Shown here: positions 7,992 to 15,834 of the stretch, one piece after another
Position numbering within the stretch: the first letter of the stretch is position 1
How the letters are laid out: each line of letters begins with the position of its first letter
Assembly (NCBI RefSeq): GCF_001613325.1
Contig: NZ_BDCD01000036.1
Location: forward strand, 1 to 64,000
DNA: 64,000 bases
Source of the DNA: Nocardia yamanashiensis NBRC 100130
Lineage (GTDB): Bacteria > Actinomycetota > Actinomycetes > Mycobacteriales > Mycobacteriaceae
Reading direction: 5' to 3'
Position numbers and translations under genes: made by a program
The notes under the pieces: model-generated
What the model was told of the DNA's origin: nothing
The model's database searches: none
The model's input: the letters and a program-made list of their open reading frames with translations, nothing else

Positions 7992-9139
7992 CGGGTCAGG
8001 ACGGTGCAGCCGCTGAGGCCGGGTGCGCCGTAGACGTGGGACAGTGCGACCCGGGGCGCGGCGGCCACCTGCCGGGCCCCGGCCGTGCCGCGCAATTGCA
8101 GGACGTTCTCGTGGATTTGGCGCAGCCCGGAGGCGCCGATGGGTTCGCCGTTGGCCAGGCAGCCGCCGTCGGTGTTGACGGGCAGGCGGCCGTCGAGCGC
8201 GGTGGCTCCGCTGTCGATGAGCGCCGTCTGCTCGCCGTGCGCGCACAACCCGGTCTCGGCCAGGTGAATGATTTCGGCGCCGGCGTCGGTGTCCTGCAAC
8301 TGGGCGATATCGACCTCGTCGGGCCCGATGCCGGCGAGTTCGAAAGCGGCCCGGGCCGCGTCCACGGTGGGGCTGTCGCCGCGCCGCAGCGACAGCGACG
8401 GGCTGAGCACCTCGAACGAGCCCGGCCGCCGGGTCCGTACCGCGACACCGGAGACGAAGACCGGGTCGGGGCGGAATCGCTTGGCGGCCTTGGCATCGCA
8501 CAGGATCAGCGCGGTCGCGCCGTCGCCGGGCGAGCACAGCATGTACTGGCGCAGTGGATCCACCAGCAGCGGTGAGGCGTCGATATCGGCCACCGACAGC
8601 GGTTTGCGCCGCCAGGCCAGGGGGTTGAGCGCACCGTTGTGGAACGCTTTGGCGGCCACCTGGCTCAGCAGTCGCGGGGGCAGGTCGTGTTCGTGCAGGT
8701 AGCGCTGGATCTTCAGGGCGAAGAACTGGGCGGTCACCGCCATGCCGGTGGTGCCGTACCAGCGTCCCAGGCCCATGTGTTCGGTGGAGATGGTGAACGC
8801 GCCGCGCGGGTGCGCGTCGAAGCCCACCACCAGGGCCAGTCGCGCCGCGCGTGAGGCGATGGCGTGCACGGCCGAGACCAGCGAACTGCTGCCGGTCGCG
8901 CAACCGTTGAGCACATTGACGAAAGGCACGCCGGTGAGGCCGAGTTCGGTGACGAGGGTGTCGGCCGAGCCGCCGGAGAGGCTGCCGCCGACCGCGTAGT
9001 CGAGTTCGTGCCAGGCCACCCCGGCATCGGCGAGGGCGGCCCGTACGGCGGCCACGGCTTCAGCGCGCACGGTGGTGTCGTGAAAACGTCCGAAGGGCCG
9101 GCAGCCGACACCGATGATGGCGACTTCGTTCGATGCCAT
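7988..9139 (-). CDS. Thiolase-family protein (SCP-x / DUF35-partnered lipid-transfer type)
   Basis: A 383-residue thiolase-fold protein. It has the nucleophilic cysteine in NGCATGSSS (around residue 85) and the C-terminal GGCLANGEPIGASGLRQ, in which the histidine of classical thiolases (GHPxGASG) is replaced by glutamate. This GEP variant is seen in thiolase-like partners of DUF35 proteins, for example side-chain-cleaving aldolases of steroid catabolism (family knowledge). The preceding gene indeed encodes a DUF35 protein and overlaps by one base. The pair is therefore more likely a heteromeric acyl-CoA C-C lyase than a plain beta-ketothiolase. ATG 9139 was chosen for the coupled junction. 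Confidence 0.87.
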   Translation of the reverse strand: MASNEVAIIGVGCRPFGRFHDTTVRAEAVAAVRAALADAGVAWHELDYAVGGSLSGGSADTLVTELGLTGVPFVNVLNGCATGSSSLVSAVHAIASRAARLALVVGFDAHPRGAFTISTEHMGLGRWYGTTGMAVTAQFFALKIQRYLHEHDLPPRLLSQVAAKAFHNGALNPLAWRRKPLSVADIDASPLLVDPLRQYMLCSPGDGATALILCDAKAAKRFRPDPVFVSGVAVRTRRPGSFEVLSPSLSLRRGDSPTVDAARAAFELAGIGPDEVDIAQLQDTDAGAEIIHLAETGLCAHGEQTALIDSGATALDGRLPVNTDGGCLANGEPIGASGLRQIHENVLQLRGTAGARQVAAAPRVALSHVYGAPGLSGCTVLTR

Positions 9140-9912
9140 CACAAGTCTCCGTTCAACGGTGAAAAGGCGAAAGTGGTTGCGGTCGCGCCGTTTTCGACCG
9201 GTACGTGCACAGCGACCAGCTGCATCGGCATGCCGATGCGCAGCCGCGCCGGATCGGATTCGGTCAGCAGCGATTCCACGATCAGCTCGCCGGGCAGTTC
9301 CACATAGCCGAGCCCGAAGGGTTCGAAGTCCCCGGATCGCACATGCGGCGGACTGGGCGGCGGGAACCGCTGCACGGTCCAGCTCCACAGCACGCCCCGG
9401 GTGGCGAGCCGTGACACCGTGATGTCGGCGGAGCCGCAGCGCGGGCAGCTCGAGGCGGCCGGGAAATGGTGATCGCCGCAGGCGGCGCATCGGCCGCCGC
9501 GCAACCGCACCCCGCCGTCCACCGCCTCCACTACGTGCGGGTCGATCACCGGGGGCAGGGGCTCGGCCGTCACTGTGGTTCCTCTCTCGCCGGTGTGCTG
9601 CCCGCGCACACCTCTTTTGTGCACGACGACATCGCCGCGCACCGTGGCCTGACAGGCCAGCCGGACGGGTCTGCCGCTGCGGGCGCGTAATTCGCGCACG
9701 GCCTGGGTCTCGTTGTCGGCGGGTTCGTCCAGATGGTCGGCGTGTTCCAGGACTTCGACGTGGCACACCAGGCAATCGCCGAGCCCGCCGCAGATGGTGG
9801 GCCAGCGATATCCCGCTGCCGTGGCGGCCGCCATGATGGATTGCCCAGGGGCGGCCGGGAATTGGATGCCTCGGGGTCGTACGGTCACGGTCGCCGCGTC
9901 GCTCTCGCCCAT
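9139..9912 (-). CDS. [2Fe-2S] ferredoxin fused to DUF35 zinc-ribbon/OB-fold acyl-CoA domain
   Basis: Two-domain protein of 257 residues. Residues 8-105 form a plant-type ferredoxin with C41, C47, C50 and C87 (CGGLGDCLVC ... LACQATV). Residues 117-257 form a DUF35 protein: a zinc ribbon with C142, C145, C156 and C159 (CAACG ... CPRCG), then an OB-fold ending in GLGYVELPGELIVESLL. DUF35 proteins bind the acyl-CoA and pair with thiolase-like enzymes, and one is encoded directly downstream. A redox cluster on such a subunit is unusual; it may let the complex take electrons directly from the acyl-CoA dehydrogenases, or it may serve the Rieske oxygenase. The role of the fusion is inference. Confidence 0.88.
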   Translation of the reverse strand: MGESDAATVTVRPRGIQFPAAPGQSIMAAATAAGYRWPTICGGLGDCLVCHVEVLEHADHLDEPADNETQAVRELRARSGRPVRLACQATVRGDVVVHKRGVRGQHTGERGTTVTAEPLPPVIDPHVVEAVDGGVRLRGGRCAACGDHHFPAASSCPRCGSADITVSRLATRGVLWSWTVQRFPPPSPPHVRSGDFEPFGLGYVELPGELIVESLLTESDPARLRIGMPMQLVAVHVPVENGATATTFAFSPLNGDL

Positions 9913-9918
9913 GCCCGT

Positions 9919-11130
9919 TCACCCGCGCCTGGTCCGGCTCCAGGGCTGTCCCCGGTCCGGATCGAGCTCGCGGTCCAGGCCCAGCACCCGTTCGGCGATG
10001 ATGTTGCGCTGGATCTCGGAGGTGCCGCCGGCAATGGTGAGTCGGCGACTGTCGAGCAGCCCGTGGGCGGCGGGGGTCAGCTCCCCGGTCTCGGTGTACG
10101 CCGCGCCCGGTCCCGCCAGTTCGAAATCGAGTTCCGCGATTCGCTGCGACAGCTCCGATTGCGCCAGTTTCGTGATCGATCCGGCTGCGGCGCCGGACAT
10201 TCCGGCCCCCGCCACGCCAGCGCGCCGATTCGTCCATTCCAGCGCCCGCTCGAGCACCAGCAAGTCGGTGAGGCGATCACGCGCCCCCGGTTCTCGCCAG
10301 GCCCCGGATCGCCGAGCGCGGGCCAGCACCGGCCCCAGCGCCACCCCGCCCGCCTCGGAATCCCCGGACAGCCCGGATCTTTCGGCCCCGAGCGTGGACA
10401 GCGCCACCCGCCAGCCCTCCTCTGCCGGCCCGAGCCGCGCCGCATCGGGCACCACGACCCCGTCGAGAAAGACTTCGCAGAAATGCTCGGTACCGGTGAG
10501 CTGTCGCAGCGGGCGCACGGTGACCCCGGGCGCACTCATGTCCAGCAGAAAACAGGTGATCCCAGCATGTTTCGGCACGTCCGGGTCGGTGCGCGCCAGC
10601 AGCATGCCGTACCCGGCCAGGTTCGCGAAGGAACTCCACACCTTCTGCCCGTGCACCACCCAGCCCTCACCGTCGCGCCGGGCCCGCGTGGAAAGGCTCG
10701 CCAGATCCGATCCCGCTCCCGGTTCACTGAACAGCTGGCACCAGATGTCGCGGCCTCCGGCGATCCCGGGCAGATATCGTTCGTGCTGTTCCGCGCTCCC
10801 CCATTGCATGATGGTCGGCCCGATGAGCGTGCGAGACACGAAGTACGGCCCCGGCAGGTCGCATCGGTACCGCGCCAGCACCGCCGCCACCGTCGCGGCA
10901 TCACGATGGTCGAGTCCCGCCCCACCGAACTCTCGAGGCCAATCCGGCACCGCCCAGCCCCGCTCGCACAGCGCCGCGTGGAATACGCGCGCCGCCTCCG
11001 GATACGCCACGGCCGGATCGATCGGACCGTCACCGGCAGCCACTGCGTCCAGCCACTGCGCCGGCAATCGCGACCGCACCCAATCCTCCACCGCCACAGC
11101 GGTTATGCCGCCCTCACGCGCCGCTGCCAT
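9919..11130 (-). CDS. Acyl-CoA dehydrogenase (subunit 1 of a pair)
   Basis: FAD-dependent acyl-CoA dehydrogenase, 403 residues from ATG 11130 with GAGGAG ten bases upstream. Family motifs include WCQLFSEPGAGSDLAS (FAD and substrate loop, around residue 125), GWVVHGQKVWSSFANLA and the C-terminal RRLTIAGGTSEIQRNIIAERVLGL. It overlaps the next acyl-CoA dehydrogenase gene by 17 bases. Adjacent, divergent pairs of this kind in actinobacteria often form alpha2beta2 enzymes for bulky CoA thioesters such as steroid side chains (family knowledge). This one has the strong C-terminal IAGGTSEI segment. It would introduce a C=C bond into the CoA ester made by the ligase of the same operon. Confidence 0.92.
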   Translation of the reverse strand: MAAAREGGITAVAVEDWVRSRLPAQWLDAVAAGDGPIDPAVAYPEAARVFHAALCERGWAVPDWPREFGGAGLDHRDAATVAAVLARYRCDLPGPYFVSRTLIGPTIMQWGSAEQHERYLPGIAGGRDIWCQLFSEPGAGSDLASLSTRARRDGEGWVVHGQKVWSSFANLAGYGMLLARTDPDVPKHAGITCFLLDMSAPGVTVRPLRQLTGTEHFCEVFLDGVVVPDAARLGPAEEGWRVALSTLGAERSGLSGDSEAGGVALGPVLARARRSGAWREPGARDRLTDLLVLERALEWTNRRAGVAGAGMSGAAAGSITKLAQSELSQRIAELDFELAGPGAAYTETGELTPAAHGLLDSRRLTIAGGTSEIQRNIIAERVLGLDRELDPDRGQPWSRTRRG

Positions 11131-12232
11131 GGCGTTTCTCCTCGAGATCGATGAGTACGGCAAGCCGATGCCGATATGCGGATGCGCCGCCGGTGAACGC
11201 CGCCGTCTGGTGCGCGCGGCGCAGATAGCGATGCGCCCGATGCTCCCAGGTGATGGCGATCCCGCCGTGTAACTGCACGGCCTCCTTGGCGACCGCCGTG
11301 GCCGTGCCGGAAGCCAGTGCGCCCGCCACGGCGAGATCCCGCTCGGTCCGCGGGTCGGTGGGGGCCACGGTCAGCTGCCAGGCCGCGCCGTACACGGCCG
11401 ACCGGGTCAATTCGACCTGCGTCACCAGATCCGCGAGACGGTGTTTGATCGCCTGGAACGATCCGATGGTCCGGCCGAACTGGACGCGACGGCTGACGTA
11501 TTCGACGGTCCGGTCGAAGGAGCGTTGAGCCACGCCCAGTAGTTCTGCGGCCACCACCAGGTGAGCCCGTCGCCGCACGGCCTCCAGGTCCGCGCCGTCG
11601 AGGATGACCGATTCCGGTGTCACGGCTCGGCATTCGATCCGACCTAGAGGCTGTGAAGGATCGAGCGCTGACAGTTCGGTGATGGTGACTCCGGGCGCAT
11701 CCGCGCGCAGTACGGCCAGCGCGGGCGCACCGTTGATGAGCGCCGGGCAGCCGATCAGACCGGCACCGTCCAGATTCAGCACCGGCTCCACCACACCGCT
11801 GAGCCGCACGCCGTCCGACCCGCTGATACCCGGCGAGACGTCCCGGGCCGCGCCGAGGAAGTCGGCGCTCAACGCGATACCCGGCCAGGACCCGGAACCC
11901 ACAGCGGGCGTGCCTGATTCGCCCGCCGCCCCGGCGAGGACCGGGCCGAGCGCAGCGGTGGCGAGCAGCGGGCCGGGATACAGTGCCCCGCCCGCTTCCT
12001 CGGCGAGGATGGCGAGATCGACCGGAGTGGCAACGGTTTCGCCGGGCCGGGCGAAGATAATGTCTTCGACCCCGAGATCACTGAGGAGCCTGCGCCAGCC
12101 GTAGCCGGGGTTCCGGGTTGCCTCGGCGGTCTCGAAGAACCGCCGCAGTACCCCTCGCAACGCGGCGTGTTCCTCGGTGAAGGCAAACACCGGAGGAAAG
12201 TCGGCAACCGGTGCCAGGTCGGTGCGGGTCAT
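11114..12232 (-). CDS. Acyl-CoA dehydrogenase (subunit 2 of a pair)
   Basis: A 372-residue acyl-CoA dehydrogenase-like protein. The C-terminal half is well conserved (RRVQFGRTIGSFQAIKHRLADLV and QLHGGIAITWEHRAHRYLRRA), while the N-terminal half is divergent and lacks a clear SEPGAGSD loop. That is typical of the partner subunit in heteromeric acyl-CoA dehydrogenases. ATG 12232 overlaps the stop of the upstream ligase gene by four bases (ATGA), and the 3' end overlaps the following dehydrogenase by 17 bases, so the three genes are translationally coupled. It most likely forms one enzyme with the product of 9919-11130. Confidence 0.9.
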   Translation of the reverse strand: MTRTDLAPVADFPPVFAFTEEHAALRGVLRRFFETAEATRNPGYGWRRLLSDLGVEDIIFARPGETVATPVDLAILAEEAGGALYPGPLLATAALGPVLAGAAGESGTPAVGSGSWPGIALSADFLGAARDVSPGISGSDGVRLSGVVEPVLNLDGAGLIGCPALINGAPALAVLRADAPGVTITELSALDPSQPLGRIECRAVTPESVILDGADLEAVRRRAHLVVAAELLGVAQRSFDRTVEYVSRRVQFGRTIGSFQAIKHRLADLVTQVELTRSAVYGAAWQLTVAPTDPRTERDLAVAGALASGTATAVAKEAVQLHGGIAITWEHRAHRYLRRAHQTAAFTGGASAYRHRLAVLIDLEEKRHGSGA

Positions 12233-13770
12233 GACGGGCCTCCCACCGCGGCATTTCGCCGCTCCGCCAAGTACTTCCGGCGCAGCGCCCGTTTGTCGAT
12301 CTTGCCCATGGCCGACCGCAGTTCCCCGTCCACGAATTCCACCCGGGCGGGACATTTGTAGTGCGCCAGCCGATCCCTGCACCAGGCGACGAGTTCGGCC
12401 GCGGCGGGCGGCTCCTCCCCCGCCACCACCAGTGCGCACAACTGCTCGCCCAGATCGGGGTGCGGGATGCCGATCACCGCCACATCGAACACACCCGGAT
12501 GGGTGCGCAGCACCGCCTCGGATTCGGCCGGATACACATTGACTCCGCCGCTGACGACCAGATCGGCGGCGCGGTCGGTCAGGTACAGGTAGCCGTCGGC
12601 GTCGAGGTAGCCGATCTCGCCGATGACGAACCAGTCGCCGTCCAGGTAGGCGCGCCGGGTCTTGCCCGGATCATTGTGATAGGCCGGACGGACGCCGAGA
12701 GTCGACCGGGCGCACACCAATCCGGGTTCCCCGGCGCCCAGCGGCGCACCGTCCTCGGTGCGCACGCTCAGTTCGTATCCGGTCATGGCCCGGCCGACCG
12801 AGCCGGGGTGGGCGAGCCATTCGGCGGAGCCGATGAAGGTCACCGTGCCGACCTCGGTCGAACCGTAGGCTTCGGACAAGACCGGGCCGAACCAGTCGAT
12901 CATCGCCTGTTTGACATGGACCGGGCACGCCGCGCCGGTGTGCACGATGGACCGAATGCTGCTCAGGTCGTAGCGTTTTCGCGTCGCCTCGGGCAGCGCC
13001 AGCAGTCGCGCGAAATGGGTGGGGACCATCATCGACGATTCCACGCGATGCTCTTCGATGAGCCGCAGCACCGCCTCGGCGTCGAAGCGGCGCAGGATCA
13101 CCAGCGGATTGCCGACCGCCAGGCCGCGCACCCCGCCGATCGGGCCGGTGTGATGCATGGGCCCGACGATCAGATGCCGCCCGGTCGGCCGCACCGGCGA
13201 CTGCTCGAGCCGGCGCACATGCTCCACCATGGTTTCCCCGGTGGGATACATCTGCTCCGGCAGCCGCACACCCTTGGGCAGACCGGTGGTCCCGGAGGTG
13301 TAGTACAGCGGCGCGGCGGGGGCGATCAACTCCGAAGGTTCGACATCAGGAAACTGCGCGAGCAGTTCGTCCAGGCCCTCGACACCTTCGATTCCGGTTG
13401 CGCCCCAAGCGATCACCCGCACCGTGTCGCTCGCGGCCCGGACGGTCGCCGCCGTGTCCGCCGAGCACAGCACGGTGTGCACGGCGGCGTCGTCGAGGAT
13501 GTGCCGTACCTCGGAGGGAGTGAGCTGATAGTTCACCGGCACCACCGACAGTCCCGCGTACGTGGTGGCCAGGTGTGCGAGCGCGGTGTGCACGCTGTTC
13601 CCGGCCATGATCGCTACCCGGGCGTGCGGGCCGATCCCGAGCGAGCGCAGCAGGCCGACGGCGCGGTTGACCATCGAATTCAAGCGCGCCCAGGTCCATT
13701 CCAGGTCGCCGTCGGTGACGGCGACCCCGGCCGGATCCCGCAGGGCCGCCGCTGCCAGACCGTACGCCAC
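12229..13770 (-). CDS. Acyl-CoA ligase (AMP-binding, ANL superfamily)
   Basis: A 513-residue adenylate-forming ligase from GTG 13770 with GGAG eight bases upstream. It shows the phosphate loop YYTSGTTGLPKGVRL around residue 170, SEAYGSTEVGTVTF (A5 region), DGDWFVIGEIGYLD (A7), RAADLVVSGGVNVYPAESE (A8) and the C-terminal GKIDKRALRRKY with the catalytic lysine. It would activate a carboxylate to its CoA ester, feeding the two acyl-CoA dehydrogenases that follow in overlapping frames. In this operon the carboxylate may come from the aldehyde dehydrogenase acting on an oxidative cleavage product. The exact acid is unknown. Confidence 0.93.
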   Translation of the reverse strand: MAYGLAAAALRDPAGVAVTDGDLEWTWARLNSMVNRAVGLLRSLGIGPHARVAIMAGNSVHTALAHLATTYAGLSVVPVNYQLTPSEVRHILDDAAVHTVLCSADTAATVRAASDTVRVIAWGATGIEGVEGLDELLAQFPDVEPSELIAPAAPLYYTSGTTGLPKGVRLPEQMYPTGETMVEHVRRLEQSPVRPTGRHLIVGPMHHTGPIGGVRGLAVGNPLVILRRFDAEAVLRLIEEHRVESSMMVPTHFARLLALPEATRKRYDLSSIRSIVHTGAACPVHVKQAMIDWFGPVLSEAYGSTEVGTVTFIGSAEWLAHPGSVGRAMTGYELSVRTEDGAPLGAGEPGLVCARSTLGVRPAYHNDPGKTRRAYLDGDWFVIGEIGYLDADGYLYLTDRAADLVVSGGVNVYPAESEAVLRTHPGVFDVAVIGIPHPDLGEQLCALVVAGEEPPAAAELVAWCRDRLAHYKCPARVEFVDGELRSAMGKIDKRALRRKYLAERRNAAVGGPS

Positions 13771-13772
13771 GC

Positions 13773-14798
13773 TCAGCTCCCCACCCGGGCCCGCGAGCGC
13801 GCGAGGGTGGCGCGGGCCGCGGTGAGAATGGCTTCGGTCCCCGGCACGAACGCGTCCTCGAGCGGTTTGGCGTACGGGACGGGCGTATTCGCGCCGGCGA
13901 CGCGGGCCACCGGCGCGCCCAGTTCGTCGAAGAGCCGCTCGCCGATCAGGGCGGCCAGTTCCGCGCCGAAACCAGTGCGCCGCACCGCCTCGTGAATCAC
14001 CACCGCGTGCCGGGTGCGCGCCACCGAGGCCAGGATCGTCTCCTCGTCCAGGGGCACCAGCGAGCGCAGATCGATCACCTCGGCCTCGATGCCGTCCGCG
14101 GCCAGCACCGCCGCCGCGGCCACGGCGTCGTGCACCTGGCGGCCGTAGGAGAGGAGGGTGATGTCCTCGCCGGCGCGCAGGGTGTTCGCCACGCCCAGCG
14201 GCACATAGTGCCGGCCGACCGGAACCGGTTGCGGCGGTGCGAAATACAGCAGGCTCTGCTCCACCACGACGCACGGGTCCGGATCCTCGATGCAGGCGGT
14301 GAGCAGCCCTTTGGCGTCGGCCGGATTGCTCGGCACCACCACCTTGATGCCCGGAATGTGGGTGAGCCACGCTTCCAGCATTTCCGAATGCTGTGCGCCG
14401 AACTGCATTCCGGCTCCGGCCGCGCAGCGCACCGTGAGCGGCACGGTGGTCTGCCCGCCGGACATGTAGCGCAGTTTGGCGGCGTGATTGGACAGCTGGT
14501 CCATGCAGACGGCGAGGAAGTCCATGAGCATGATCTCGGCGACCGGCCGCATCCCCGCCACGGCCGCGCCGATGGCCGCGCCCATGATGGCCTGCTCGCT
14601 GATCGGCGTGGCACGCACCCGATCGGTGCCGTACTTGCTGGAGAGCCCGGCGGTCACCTTGAACACGCCGCCGCTGGGATCGGCGATGTCCTCCCCGAGC
14701 AGAAATACCGTGGGATCGTGTGCCAGCGCGTGATCCAGGGCGCTGCCGATGGCCTGGAAGCCGAGCATCGGCTGGGTGTCGATCGCGGGGCCGTTCAT
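13773..14798 (-). CDS. 2-oxoacid dehydrogenase E1 component, beta subunit
   Basis: A 341-residue E1 beta (transketolase pyrimidine-binding plus C-terminal domain). Diagnostic segments are FLLGEDIADPSGGVFKVTAGL, TPISEQAIMGAAIGAAVAGMRPVAEIM and EVIDLRSLVPLDEETIL. With E1 alpha, whose stop overlaps this start (ATGA), it forms the thiamine-diphosphate-dependent decarboxylase that reductively acylates a lipoyl domain. The 78-residue lipoyl protein of the same operon is the likely acceptor. No E2 acyltransferase or E3 is encoded in the window. Branched-chain and acetoin-type enzymes share this two-subunit E1 layout, so the 2-oxoacid or ketol substrate is undecided. Confidence 0.93.
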   Translation of the reverse strand: MNGPAIDTQPMLGFQAIGSALDHALAHDPTVFLLGEDIADPSGGVFKVTAGLSSKYGTDRVRATPISEQAIMGAAIGAAVAGMRPVAEIMLMDFLAVCMDQLSNHAAKLRYMSGGQTTVPLTVRCAAGAGMQFGAQHSEMLEAWLTHIPGIKVVVPSNPADAKGLLTACIEDPDPCVVVEQSLLYFAPPQPVPVGRHYVPLGVANTLRAGEDITLLSYGRQVHDAVAAAAVLAADGIEAEVIDLRSLVPLDEETILASVARTRHAVVIHEAVRRTGFGAELAALIGERLFDELGAPVARVAGANTPVPYAKPLEDAFVPGTEAILTAARATLARSRARVGS

Positions 14799-15784
14799 AT
14801 CAGCGCCTCCTGGTACACATCGGTGGTGAGTTCGGACAGGTCCGGCGATGGGCTGGCGGCGGCGAACTGGACGGCGTCGGCGATGAGCGCCTTCTCCGTG
14901 GATTCGATGCCCGCCAGCTCGTCCTCGGGCACGCCGTGCTCGATCAGGTACTCGCGCAGGCGGATCACCGGATCGGCGGCGCGCGCGGCGGCGAGCTCGC
15001 CGGGTTGCATGTATTCGTTCTGATCCGACATCTGATGGCCGTAGAACCGGAAGGTCATGGCCTCCAGCAGGGTCGGGCCCGCGCCCGAGCGCGCCCGTTC
15101 GATCGCCTCGCGCGCCGCGCCGTACATGGCGATCGGATCATTGCCGTCCACCCGTACGCCGGGGAAGCCGTAGGCGGCGGCCCGGTCGGCGATGCGGGCG
15201 ACGCTGGTGCCGTCGGCGTAGGCGGTGTGCTCGGCGTAGCGATTGTTCTGGCAGCAGAACACCACCGGCAACCGCCACAGCCCGGCCAGGTTGCAGGCTT
15301 CGTGGAAGGCGCCGATATTGCCGGCCCCGTCACCGAAGTTCACCACCGTCACCTGATCGGTGCCGCGCAGCTGGGCGGCCAGCGCCAGCCCGGCCGCGAT
15401 GGGCAGCCCGCCGCCGACGATGCCGGTGGTCACCATCAGCCCGGATGCGGGGTGGGTGATGTGCATCGGCCCGCCCTTGCCCTTGCAGGTGCCGGTGGCC
15501 TTGCCGAAGTATTCGGCCCAGAGTTCGCGCAGCGGAACGCCTTTGGCGAGCTGATCGTGCAGACCGCGGTAGGTGGTCACGACCTGGTCGTCCGGGCGCA
15601 GCAGGGTGCCGAGCGCGGCGGGGATGATCTCCTGGCCGCGGGGCGAGTAGTACTGGGCGCTCACCTGCCCGGCCAGCACCAGGGACCGGAACTTCTCGTC
15701 GCACAGTTTGATTCGGGTGGCTTTGCCGAAGATCGAGAGCAGCGTCTCGCGGCCGATCTCGGCGGGAATGTCGGTATCCGACAC
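14795..15784 (-). CDS. 2-oxoacid dehydrogenase E1 component, alpha subunit
   Basis: A 329-residue thiamine-diphosphate-binding E1 alpha. The cofactor motif runs from GDGAGNIGAFHEACNLAGLW to CQNNRYAEHT (GDG ... NN spacing as expected), and TGTCKGKGGPMHITHP is the conserved N-terminal phosphate-binding stretch. GTG 15784 was taken as the start because it gives the normal length and lies five bases after a GGGG run; no ATG is suitable. It pairs with the E1 beta gene, which overlaps its 3' end. In this operon it probably decarboxylates a 2-oxoacid produced late in degradation, or cleaves an acyloin as in acetoin dehydrogenase; the sequence does not decide between these. Confidence 0.9.
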   Translation of the reverse strand: MSDTDIPAEIGRETLLSIFGKATRIKLCDEKFRSLVLAGQVSAQYYSPRGQEIIPAALGTLLRPDDQVVTTYRGLHDQLAKGVPLRELWAEYFGKATGTCKGKGGPMHITHPASGLMVTTGIVGGGLPIAAGLALAAQLRGTDQVTVVNFGDGAGNIGAFHEACNLAGLWRLPVVFCCQNNRYAEHTAYADGTSVARIADRAAAYGFPGVRVDGNDPIAMYGAAREAIERARSGAGPTLLEAMTFRFYGHQMSDQNEYMQPGELAAARAADPVIRLREYLIEHGVPEDELAGIESTEKALIADAVQFAAASPSPDLSELTTDVYQEALI

Positions 15785-15834
15785 GTCGACCCCATCTTTC
15801 GGTTGGTCCGATAGTTGTTTCGTGGCGAGCGCGG

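Noticed and set aside
13771..14370. N-terminal extension of the acyl-CoA ligase frame
   Set aside because: It lies over E1 beta in another frame and has shadow composition; GTG 13770 gives the normal ligase length.
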